Shown here in pieces: positions 1-4,852 of a stretch of 6,692 nt of DNA (the first letter of the stretch is position 1; each line of letters begins with the position of its first letter). The notes below the pieces were generated by a model. It was not told where the DNA came from, searched no databases, and saw nothing but the letters and a program-made list of their open reading frames with translations. The stretch is taken from contig DAOUWE010000028.1 of assembly GCA_030667285.1 (NCBI GenBank), positions 1 to 6,692 of the forward strand, in the 5' to 3' direction. This DNA comes from Candidatus Shapirobacteria bacterium. GTDB taxonomy: Bacteria > Patescibacteriota > Microgenomatia > UBA12405 > JAUWLS01. The position numbers and the translations under genes are program-made.

Positions 1-421
1 CAGTTGGCAACTGTAAAAAAGAATACAAATTCTTATTGAGCGTCTCAATCGCTTCTGCTCCATCCAAATTCAGCCCGCTCCTAAAAGCTTGAAACATGGC
101 CAACAATATTATTATTTGAACAATCTGCGGCAAACATCCCGACATCGGGTTCACTCCTCTTTCTTTGTAAAAATCCATCTGAGCCTTAGCCAATTTTTCT
201 TTATTGTTTCCCCATTTTTTCTTCAACTTGGCAAGTTCGGGAGCCAGATCCTTCATTTTCTGAGCCGATTTCATTGAAGGCAGAGTCAAAGGCAACATCA
301 AGAACCGAATTCCAATCGTCAAAAGAACAATTGATATTCCTAAGTTTCCTGTCACCAAGTACAGACCAAACAAAGCGTTAATTAAGGGTTGGTATAAAAC
401 TGCTGTCCACAAAGCTTTCAT
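1..421 (-). CDS. yidC: YidC/Oxa1-family membrane protein insertase, N-terminal part (cut by window edge)
   Basis: My translation of the minus strand from the ATG at 421 gives about 140 residues with no stop before the window edge, so the C-terminal part is missing. The protein opens with a short amphipathic start (MKALWTAVLYQPL) and a first hydrophobic segment. A second segment contains GISIVLLTIGIRFLMLPLT, the typical YidC hairpin start with its conserved Arg. A charged cytoplasmic loop follows (MKSAQKMKDLAPELAKLKKK), then KERGVNPMSGCLPQIVQ, a family hallmark. YidC inserts and folds membrane proteins, alone or with SecYEG. There is no large periplasmic P1 domain and no lipoprotein signal, so it resembles the short monoderm-type form. 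It is the last gene of the rpmH–rnpA–yidD–yidC operon visible here, 45 bp after yidD, and may also have its own promoter. Family assignment is secure; full length is unknown. Confidence 0.95.
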   Translation of the reverse strand, partial: MKALWTAVLYQPLINALFGLYLVTGNLGISIVLLTIGIRFLMLPLTLPSMKSAQKMKDLAPELAKLKKKWGNNKEKLAKAQMDFYKERGVNPMSGCLPQIVQIIILLAMFQAFRSGLNLDGAEAIETLNKNLYSFLQLPT

Positions 422-429
422 AACTTCCT

Positions 430-438
430 ATTCTACCA
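430..438 (-). promoter_or_regulatory. Candidate extended -10 promoter immediately upstream of yidC
   Basis: On the minus strand the sequence reads TGGTAGAAT, an extended -10 element (TGn plus TAGAAT, 5 of 6 to TATAAT). It ends 8 bases before the yidC ATG. No convincing -35 is seen at the usual distance. Initiation about 7 bases after the box would leave only about 2 bases of leader. The 8-base gap, AGGAAGTT, also contains a short AGGA that could act as a ribosome site on the read-through operon mRNA. The call rests on its similarity to the sites before rpmH and dnaN. Confidence 0.4.
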
Positions 439-466
439 GACCCGCACCCTGTCACTCCACACAAAA

Positions 467-700
467 CTACACCGGGTCCCAACCGCCCTTACTCCAAGGG
501 TGACATCTTACTATCCTTCGCAATCCTTTCCACAACCCCTTAATTACTCCGTATTTTTCCACCGCCTGGTAAGTATAATCCGCACAAGTCGGACTAAACT
601 TGCAAGCTTTATCCACCACAAACAAACCGCGCAAAACAGGGGAGTCTATATTGAGGTACTTCTTATAAAATCTAATTGACTTTAAAACTAACCTCTTCAT
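467..700 (-). CDS. yidD: Membrane protein insertion efficiency factor YidD
   Basis: This complete 77-residue protein matches the small YidD family (usually about 70–85 residues), thought to assist YidC/Sec-dependent insertion at the inner face of the membrane. Signature elements are visible in order: an amphipathic N-terminus with IRFYKKYL (residues 9–16), CKFSPTC (33–39), the Tyr-rich helix after it, RCHP (65–68) and the C-terminal GGWDPV (72–77). The three conserved cysteines (33, 39, 66) are present. The ATG overlaps the rnpA stop in an ATGA arrangement, which suggests translational coupling. The stop is TAG, and yidC begins 45 bp later. The order rnpA–yidD–yidC is the standard bacterial one, so function is assigned from both sequence and context. 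Confidence 0.96.
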   Translation of the reverse strand: MKRLVLKSIRFYKKYLNIDSPVLRGLFVVDKACKFSPTCADYTYQAVEKYGVIKGLWKGLRRIVRCHPWSKGGWDPV

Positions 701-1044
701 TTATTCAACAGTCCCGCTTTTCTTAACCCGGAACAAACCTCTTTTTTTACTTCTTCCACTCCCAATCCCACTAGTTTCTTTTTCGCCAAAAAAACAACCA
801 AATGTCCGTTTTTAATTTCGTCTAAACTTGGTCTTATACACTCCAAGACCACTCTTCTTATTCTGTTTCTCACCACCGCTCTCTTATCGATTTTTCTGGA
901 AACAATCAACCCGAATCTAGTTAAGTCTTTTTCGTCTTTTTTCAAAACCAGCATTCCGAATAGGGGAGATTGATACATCACCCCGTCGCGCAACACCTCT
1001 TCAAATTCTTTTCTCTTAGAAATCATCCTCGCCTTTACCAACAT
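697..1044 (-). CDS. rnpA: Ribonuclease P protein component
   Basis: This is the protein subunit of RNase P, which helps the catalytic RNA remove 5' leaders from pre-tRNAs. From the ATG at 1044 the protein has 115 residues, the normal family size. It begins MLVKARMISKRKEF, closely matching the usual ML-x-K-x-x-R-(I/L)-x4-(E/D)F opening. The RNR signature is RNRIRR at residues 59–64, preceded by GLIVSRKIDKRAVV. I chose 1044 by family alignment. A TTG at 1068, preceded by AAAGGGGAT, would add eight residues, and an ATG at 1026 preceded by AAAGGCGAGG would remove six, so the true start is not settled. The gene ends in TGA, overlapping the yidD ATG. It lies 35 bp (11 bp if TTG is used) after rpmH in the same operon. 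Confidence 0.94.
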   Translation of the reverse strand: MLVKARMISKRKEFEEVLRDGVMYQSPLFGMLVLKKDEKDLTRFGLIVSRKIDKRAVVRNRIRRVVLECIRPSLDEIKNGHLVVFLAKKKLVGLGVEEVKKEVCSGLRKAGLLNK

Positions 1045-1079
1045 GTCTAATTCTATCTTATTTAACAAATCCCCTTTAT

Positions 1080-1235
1080 TTAGTATTTCATCTTCTTCTT
1101 CACTGTCAGTCTCTTTCTCCCTTTCGCTCTTCTTTTCTTCAAAATCCTTCTACCCACAGCCGTAGACATGCGCTTCAAAAAGCCGTGTTTTCTCACTCTT
1201 TTTTTCTTTTTTGGTTGCCAGGTTCTTTTAGGCAT
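1080..1235 (-). CDS. rpmH: 50S ribosomal protein L34
   Basis: A 51-codon reading frame starts at the ATG at 1235 and ends in TAA at 1080–1082. Its product is very basic and carries the L34 signature: MPKRTWQPKKKK at the start, then RKHGFLKRMST, then GRRILKKRRAKGRKRLTV. L34 binds 23S rRNA in the large ribosomal subunit. The protein is a few residues longer than the usual 44–46 because of a lysine-rich tail (KKKMKY) after the canonical RLTV end. It is the first gene of the rpmH–rnpA–yidD–yidC operon, divergent from dnaA as in many bacteria. No Shine-Dalgarno sequence precedes it; the promoter -10 is only 8 bases from the ATG. Confidence 0.97.
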   Translation of the reverse strand: MPKRTWQPKKKKRVRKHGFLKRMSTAVGRRILKKRRAKGRKRLTVKKKMKY

Positions 1236-1243
1236 AACGCGCT

Positions 1244-1272
1244 ATTATACCAAACCACAGAAAAATTCTTAA
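1244..1272 (-). promoter_or_regulatory. Promoter of the rpmH–rnpA–yidD–yidC operon
   Basis: Minus-strand reading gives TTAAGA (1267–1272; 4 of 6 to TTGACA), a 17-base spacer, and a perfect TATAAT (1244–1249). The -10 is preceded by TG one base away, making TGGTATAAT an extended -10. The predicted start of transcription is near 1237, about two bases before the rpmH ATG, so the mRNA would be nearly leaderless. A perfect DnaA box lies just upstream (1297–1305), so DnaA could influence this promoter; that part is inference. Confidence 0.75.
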
Positions 1273-1296
1273 CCCCTCAAACATCCTCTTGTCCAT

Positions 1297-1305
1297 TGTG
1301 GAAAA
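1297..1305 (-). promoter_or_regulatory. DnaA box in the rpmH–dnaA spacer
   Basis: TGTGGAAAA on the plus strand is TTTTCCACA on the minus strand, a 9/9 match to TTWTNCACA. It is the only good box in this 159-bp spacer, lying 25 bp upstream of the rpmH -35 and about 90 bp before the dnaA ATG. A site here fits dnaA autoregulation, or the upstream half of a bipartite origin as in Bacillus subtilis, but a single box proves neither. Confidence 0.7.
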
Positions 1306-1378
1306 CTCATCTAAAATAAACCAATACCACCCGTCCTCCTGCTTACCCGCCCGCGACAAAACGACTTTTCCCTGCTCT

Positions 1379-1384
1379 TTTAAT
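1379..1384 (+). promoter_or_regulatory. Possible -10 element for dnaA
   Basis: TTTAAT (4 of 6 to TATAAT) ends 10 bases before the dnaA ATG. No good -35 is visible at 16–18 bases upstream. No purine-rich Shine-Dalgarno sequence occurs in the pyrimidine-rich stretch before the ATG, so a nearly leaderless dnaA mRNA would fit the pattern at rpmH and dnaN. The evidence is weak because the region is AT-rich. Confidence 0.3.
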
Positions 1385-1394
1385 TTTATTTAAC

Positions 1395-2774
1395 ATGGAC
1401 AAAAACAACATTTGGAAAAACACTTTAGAAGAACTCAAGCTGTCCGTCAGTCCTTCTGTTTTTCAAACTTTTTTCAGCCAATCGATACTCGAAAAAACCG
1501 AAGGTGAAGTTATCACTATTGCTTTTCCCAACCCTTACTTGGCTGACTTGGCCGAAAAAAGATACTACTCTCTCATAAAGTCCGCTCTCGACCGTCAAAC
1601 CAAAAAAAACAATTCCTTGCTCTTCATTACCTACAAGAAGTTTTCTCAAAAAGAAAGTCAAAGATCTTCGGAACCCGTCCCTCTTTTCGATCCCGGATCT
1701 ATTCCCAAAAACACCTCTCCCGTTTCTACTCCTACTTTTTCTCCACCCAAATCTCCATCTACTACCAATCTTCATCCTCGATATGTCTTCGACACTTACA
1801 TCGTGGGGAATAGCAATAATTTCGCCTACGCCGCTTCCAAAGCCGTCATTAAAAACCCCGGTCTTACTTACAACCCCCTGTTTATCTGGGGCGGAGTCGG
1901 AGTAGGGAAGACTCACCTTATGCAAGCCACCGGTCATGCCATTTTAAAAGCGAATCCTGAACTGAAATTAATTTATGTCAGTGCCGAAACTTTCACCAAC
2001 GATCTCGTCGCTGCCCTCCAACAAAAAACTGTCAGTAAATTCAAAAACAAATATCGGAAACTAGACGTTCTTCTGATCGACGATATCCAATTCATTGCCG
2101 GTAAAGAATATTCCCAAGAGGAATTCTTCCACACCTTCAACGCTCTTTATATGACCGGCAAGCAAATCATTCTCACTTCAGACAAAAAACCTGAAGAGAT
2201 TATGAAACTCGAAGATCGACTAGTCTCTCGTTTTCTCGGAGGTCTCGCTGTAGACATCCAACATCCGGATTACGAAACACGCTTGGCCATTCTGAAACAA
2301 TACGCCGGTGAAAAAAATATCGACATCGATCCCGACGCCCTTAATCTTTTCGCCACCACCGTCGAATCTAACATCAGAGAAATTGAAGGAAAATTCAGAG
2401 AACTGACTCTTCAGTTCCAAAGCCTGGACCGGATAGATTTGAACTCCGTTCAGCAATTCTTCGGCTTAAAATCCAAAACCGGCCAAGTCAGAAAAATCAA
2501 CCATCGTCGCGCCGTCTCTCTTGTCTCTAAGTATTACAAAATAAAGACATCAGACTTAACGGGGAAAAGTCGGAAGAAACATTTAGTCACCGCTCGACAC
2601 GTCGCTGCTTATATTCTGAAAACCGATTTAGACCTACCTTTGCAAGAAATCGGACGGATACTTGGAGGGCGCGACCACACCAGTATCATGCACGCTGTAG
2701 AAAAAATAACCCGCCTCTTTTCCACTAATCAACAAATTCGCCATGAAATCGTCACTATCAGACAAAAATACTAA
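1395..2774 (+). CDS. dnaA: Chromosomal replication initiator protein DnaA
   Basis: This complete 459-residue DnaA is the AAA+ ATPase that binds DnaA boxes and opens the origin. Domain I spans about residues 1–82 (starting with IWKNTLEELKLSVSPSVFQTFF). A Ser/Pro/Thr-rich linker covers about 83–128. The AAA+ core begins near RYVFDTYIVGNSN (129–141). Walker A is GGVGVGKT (166–173), Walker B LLIDD (226–230), sensor 1 LTSD (260–263), and the arginine-finger region is RLVSRF (275–280). Domain IV carries the helix-turn-helix and the DnaA signature GGRDHTSIMHAVEKI (424–438). The tryptophan often following SRF is replaced (SRFLGGL). The ATG gives the family's normal N-terminus. It is divergent from rpmH, with oriC directly downstream. 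The coding strand is unusually C- and T-rich, unlike the purine-rich sense strands of the neighbouring minus-strand genes. Confidence 0.98.
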   Translation: MDKNNIWKNTLEELKLSVSPSVFQTFFSQSILEKTEGEVITIAFPNPYLADLAEKRYYSLIKSALDRQTKKNNSLLFITYKKFSQKESQRSSEPVPLFDPGSIPKNTSPVSTPTFSPPKSPSTTNLHPRYVFDTYIVGNSNNFAYAASKAVIKNPGLTYNPLFIWGGVGVGKTHLMQATGHAILKANPELKLIYVSAETFTNDLVAALQQKTVSKFKNKYRKLDVLLIDDIQFIAGKEYSQEEFFHTFNALYMTGKQIILTSDKKPEEIMKLEDRLVSRFLGGLAVDIQHPDYETRLAILKQYAGEKNIDIDPDALNLFATTVESNIREIEGKFRELTLQFQSLDRIDLNSVQQFFGLKSKTGQVRKINHRRAVSLVSKYYKIKTSDLTGKSRKKHLVTARHVAAYILKTDLDLPLQEIGRILGGRDHTSIMHAVEKITRLFSTNQQIRHEIVTIRQKY

Positions 2775-2779
2775 ACCCC

Positions 2780-2812
2780 AAAAAGACTTATCCACAAATC
2801 AGTCTTTTTTTT
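2780..2812 (+). terminator. Possible intrinsic terminator after dnaA
   Basis: AAAAAGACT (2780–2788) and AGTCTTTTT (2801–2809) form a perfect 9-bp inverted repeat with a 12-base loop, ending in a run of eight Ts (2805–2812). It begins six bases after the dnaA stop. The stem has only two G–C pairs, so it is weak for a classical terminator. A perfect DnaA box (2788–2796) spans its loop, so the repeat may have more to do with the origin than with termination. Confidence 0.4.
2788..2796 (+). promoter_or_regulatory. DnaA box 1 of oriC
   Basis: TTATCCACA is the exact high-affinity consensus, located 13 bp after the dnaA stop codon. It shares an orientation with the box at 2809, with 21 bp start to start, about two helical turns, so both would face the same side of the DNA. 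Confidence 0.88.
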
Positions 2813-2817
2813 CCACA
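2809..2817 (+). promoter_or_regulatory. DnaA box 2 of oriC
   Basis: TTTTCCACA is a 9/9 match to TTWTNCACA, in direct orientation with the first box. A partial 7/9 copy (CTTTCCACT, 2821–2829) follows four bases later and could be a weak site. Confidence 0.82.
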
Positions 2818-2969
2818 AAGCTTTCCACTTATCTCTCTCCTTTTTCAACCAAACATTACCCAAAGTCCTGCCCTCCTTATAAGTCAATTCGCTCGTTCCA
2901 AACAGAACCTTCCGTCTTTTTTACACTTTCCCACCGTTTTTTCAAATCTGGCCCCTCAGCCTTTCCTAC

Positions 2970-2978
2970 TTTTCCACC
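2970..2978 (+). promoter_or_regulatory. DnaA box next to the unwinding element
   Basis: TTTTCCACC matches the consensus at 8 of 9 positions; only the last base differs. It lies four bases (ACCC) before a run of CTA triplets and points toward them. That is where an anchoring DnaA box is expected relative to DnaA-trios in the Bacillus-type basal unwinding element. Confidence 0.68.
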
Positions 2979-2982
2979 ACCC

Positions 2983-3000
2983 CTACTACTACTGCTACTA
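2983..3000 (+). repeat. DnaA-trio repeat (CTA triplets)
   Basis: Six consecutive triplets read CTA CTA CTA CTG CTA CTA on the plus strand, that is 3'-GAT-5' repeats on the other strand with one deviation. The DnaA-trio motif (3'-[G/A]A[T/A]-5') is known to guide a DnaA filament onto single-stranded DNA during origin melting. It is preceded by a DnaA box and a C-rich spacer and followed by AT-rich DNA, which is the full expected arrangement. A chance microsatellite is possible but unlikely in this context. Confidence 0.75.
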
Positions 3001-3023
3001 TTTTATTTAATTATTTACTTAAC
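3001..3023. other. AT-rich DNA unwinding element
   Basis: Apart from two cytosines this stretch is entirely A and T, and it continues AT-rich to the dnaN start. It directly follows the DnaA-trio repeats, so it is the likely site of initial strand opening and helicase loading. Confidence 0.65.
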
Positions 3024-3045
3024 AATCATGTTTTCAACATTTATT

Positions 3046-3054
3046 TGTTAGAAT
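3046..3054 (+). promoter_or_regulatory. Extended -10 promoter of dnaN
   Basis: TGTTAGAAT is an extended -10 (TGn plus TAGAAT), ending nine bases before the dnaN ATG. A TTAACA at 3019–3024 is too far away (24 bases) to be a normal -35. Predicted initiation is near 3061, leaving about three leader bases. No Shine-Dalgarno sequence precedes the ATG (ATCCCTAAC). A near-consensus DnaA box (TTTTCAACA, 3031–3039) abuts it. Confidence 0.5.
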
Positions 3055-3063
3055 ATCCCTAAC

Positions 3064-4185
3064 ATGAAACTCTCTGTTCTCCAGGAAAATTTGAATCAAG
3101 CCCTCTCTACGGTTTCTCGTTTTGTCTCTCAAAAAACCCAACTCCCTGTTTTGGCAAATATCCTTTTTTCTACCGAAAAGGGGAGACTCCATCTCTCAGC
3201 TACCAACCTCGAAGTCGGTATCAGTCTTTCTGTTGGTGCCAAAATCGAAAAGGAAGGTTCTATCACTCTTCCCGCTAAAGAACTGACCGAATATGTCTCC
3301 TATCTATCCCCTGGGAAAACAGATATTTCTTTGGATAAAAAACAGAAAGTCAAAATCACTTCTCCTCAAGCCGAAACTGTTTTCGCCGGTCTCGACGCCA
3401 AAGATTTCCCTCAGATCCCCAAAATGGATAAAGGAAAATCTTTTTCTCTTCCCACCAAACTTCTCTCCACCACTGTTCCTCAAATCGCTTACGCTGTCGC
3501 CACTGACGACACTCGTCCGGTTCTCACCGGAATTTATTGGCACTTTTTTGATACCAAATTAAGGATGGTCGCCACTGACGGGTACCGCCTCTCTTTGAAA
3601 GATTTAACTCTGAAAACCCCCGTTTCTTTAGGAAAAAAAGATCAACTCACTTTTCTCATTCCCGGAAAAACTCTTCAAGAAATTACTAAACTTGCCGGTT
3701 CCGAAGAGGAGATCAAAATCGGCCTCACCAAAGACGAAAATCAAGTCGTTTTCCAACTCTCCGACGTCGTTCTTGCCTCTCGCCTCATCGATGGTAATTT
3801 TCCGGATTACGAAAGGATTCTTCCTTCCGGTCATAAAACTTCCATCCTTGTAGACAAAGAGGAGTTAATCCAAAATCTCCGCCTGACTTCTGTTTTTGCT
3901 CGCGAGTCGGCCAACGTGGTCAAGGTGAAAATTCGGAAGGACTCTCTGGAACTAACTGCCAACTCTCCCCAGGTCGGCCAAAACATTACTCGGGTTTCAG
4001 CCAAGGTCGAAGGACCTTCTCTAGACATCGCTTTCAACTATCGTTTCTTACTTGATTTCCTGAACGTTTGTCGTTCTGACGTCTTGGAGATCAAGCTCTC
4101 CGACTCCCTTGCTCCTGGAGTCTTTGCTGACTCCAAGGACCCTTCTTTTGTCCACATAATTATGCCGGTCCGCCTTCAAGACTAA
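3064..4185 (+). CDS. dnaN: DNA polymerase III beta subunit (sliding clamp)
   Basis: This complete 373-residue sliding clamp is the ring that tethers DNA polymerase III and other repair and replication proteins to DNA. It has the normal length for three clamp domains (roughly 1–122, 125–245 and 246–373). Conserved stretches include MKLSVLQENL at the start, TDDTRPVLTGI (148–157), ATDGYRLS (170–177), SRLIDGNFPDYERILP (239–254) and the C-terminal IMPVRL (366–371), which helps form the partner-binding pocket. An LQD tail extends past the usual end. The ATG is set by family alignment and the adjacent promoter. It follows oriC and converges with the minus-strand operon, whose last stop is only 21 bp away; no clear terminator hairpin lies in that gap. 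Its coding strand has markedly more C than G. Confidence 0.98.
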   Translation: MKLSVLQENLNQALSTVSRFVSQKTQLPVLANILFSTEKGRLHLSATNLEVGISLSVGAKIEKEGSITLPAKELTEYVSYLSPGKTDISLDKKQKVKITSPQAETVFAGLDAKDFPQIPKMDKGKSFSLPTKLLSTTVPQIAYAVATDDTRPVLTGIYWHFFDTKLRMVATDGYRLSLKDLTLKTPVSLGKKDQLTFLIPGKTLQEITKLAGSEEEIKIGLTKDENQVVFQLSDVVLASRLIDGNFPDYERILPSGHKTSILVDKEELIQNLRLTSVFARESANVVKVKIRKDSLELTANSPQVGQNITRVSAKVEGPSLDIAFNYRFLLDFLNVCRSDVLEIKLSDSLAPGVFADSKDPSFVHIIMPVRLQD

Positions 4186-4206
4186 AGACTGAAAAAAACC
4201 ACATTT

Positions 4207-4848
4207 TCAATTCCACTCTATCTCATGACTCTCCGGATCTACCCCTTTGGATTTTATCCAGTAATTGACCTGTTCCATTATCGCCTCTCTCTCTGTCCCT
4301 TTTATTTTTACTATCAGCACCATCGGTTCCAGATAATTGAGAGCGAAATCTTCATTTGAATAAGGCATATAGTCCAGCAGGGGATATTCTTCGTACTGTT
4401 CTTCGATGATCTCCACCATTCGCTCCGGATCCCCGATCCCTCTACTTCTTTTTTCTTCTTCACTCAGATCACTGCTCTTGTAATCCCATTCATAAATCAA
4501 TTCATCTCTCAAAAAAACTTTCCAAACGTATCTTTTCCCGGCTTCTACTCTGCCCGCCATCAATACCTTCAGTACACCGAGCTCTTCACCCAAGCTTTTT
4601 TCAAACTCTATTTCTGGTTCTGTCACCAAACCTATTCCATCCCATTCTCCAGAAATGTCCCTAGAGAAATAAATCTTGAATTCAAAATCACTTCTTTCGC
4701 TGAATTCCTCTCCTGCTGGTGGAAACACTTTTTCTACCATCAACCTCTCTTCTTCTTCCTCAACATACAAAATCTTAACCACCAAAAGTACCACGGCCAA
4801 AAAAGCCAAGAACAAAATTATTTGATATTTTTTCAGAAAACTAATCAT
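4207..4848 (-). CDS. Single-pass membrane protein with extracytoplasmic Ig-like and C-terminal domains, function unknown
   Basis: This 213-residue protein has one strong transmembrane segment (about residues 9–28) after a short basic N-terminus (MISFLKKY), so the rest should lie outside the cytoplasm. A five-glutamate run follows at the membrane exit. Residues about 38–112 look like a bacterial SbsA-type (Big_5) Ig-like domain: VFPPAGEEF, an alternating strand FEFKIYFSRDI, and AGKRYVWKV resembling the usual L-x-P-G-T-x-Y-x-v ending. After a charged helix, residues 155–213 form a compact module with PLLDYMPY (156–163), a beta strand (MVLIVKIKG) and a helix ending in IEWN. I recall similar small modules in CPR proteins but cannot name a family. 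It starts four bases after the upstream gene and is probably translated with it. The sense strand is extremely purine-rich and the protein very acidic. Confidence 0.85.
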   Translation of the reverse strand: MISFLKKYQIILFLAFLAVVLLVVKILYVEEEEERLMVEKVFPPAGEEFSERSDFEFKIYFSRDISGEWDGIGLVTEPEIEFEKSLGEELGVLKVLMAGRVEAGKRYVWKVFLRDELIYEWDYKSSDLSEEEKRSRGIGDPERMVEIIEEQYEEYPLLDYMPYSNEDFALNYLEPMVLIVKIKGTEREAIMEQVNYWIKSKGVDPESHEIEWN

Positions 4849-4852
4849 TTTT

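Larger units (their letters stand above)
2775..3063. other. oriC: Replication origin oriC (dnaA–dnaN intergenic region)
   Basis: This 289-bp non-coding spacer contains two perfect DnaA boxes just after the dnaA stop (2788–2796, 2809–2817) and a near-consensus box at 2970–2978. The latter is followed by triplet repeats (2983–3000) and an AT-rich stretch (3001–3023). Weaker 8/9 matches are at 2919–2927 (TTTTACACT) and 3031–3039 (TTTTCAACA), and a 7/9 match at 2821–2829. The stretch 2830–2918 shows nothing I recognise apart from a pyrimidine bias. Location and element order match the Bacillus-type origin. The lack of a GC-skew switch in the window is the one observation that does not fit simply. 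Confidence 0.85.

Noticed and set aside
89..277. 62-codon plus-strand open frame
   Set aside because: Antisense to the well-supported yidC coding sequence.
1425..1937. 170-codon minus-strand open frame inside dnaA
   Set aside because: Fully antisense to the N-terminal and AAA+ parts of a clear dnaA; its sequence resembles no family and is explained by dnaA codon composition.
2743..3051. 102-codon plus-strand open frame overlapping the dnaA end and the origin
   Set aside because: It starts inside dnaA in another frame and runs through the DnaA boxes and triplet repeats, which it translates as a leucine run; the low-complexity product is an artefact of oriC.
4148..4156. DnaA-box-like TTGTCCACA near the end of dnaN
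   Set aside because: 8/9 match falling on ordinary Val-His codons of a conserved clamp strand; isolated from the origin cluster, so likely chance.
4186..4206. Terminator between convergent dnaN and the minus-strand operon
   Set aside because: An A-run exists (T-run on the minus strand) but no inverted repeat of useful length precedes it on either strand; only a direct repeat (AGACTAAAGACT) is seen.
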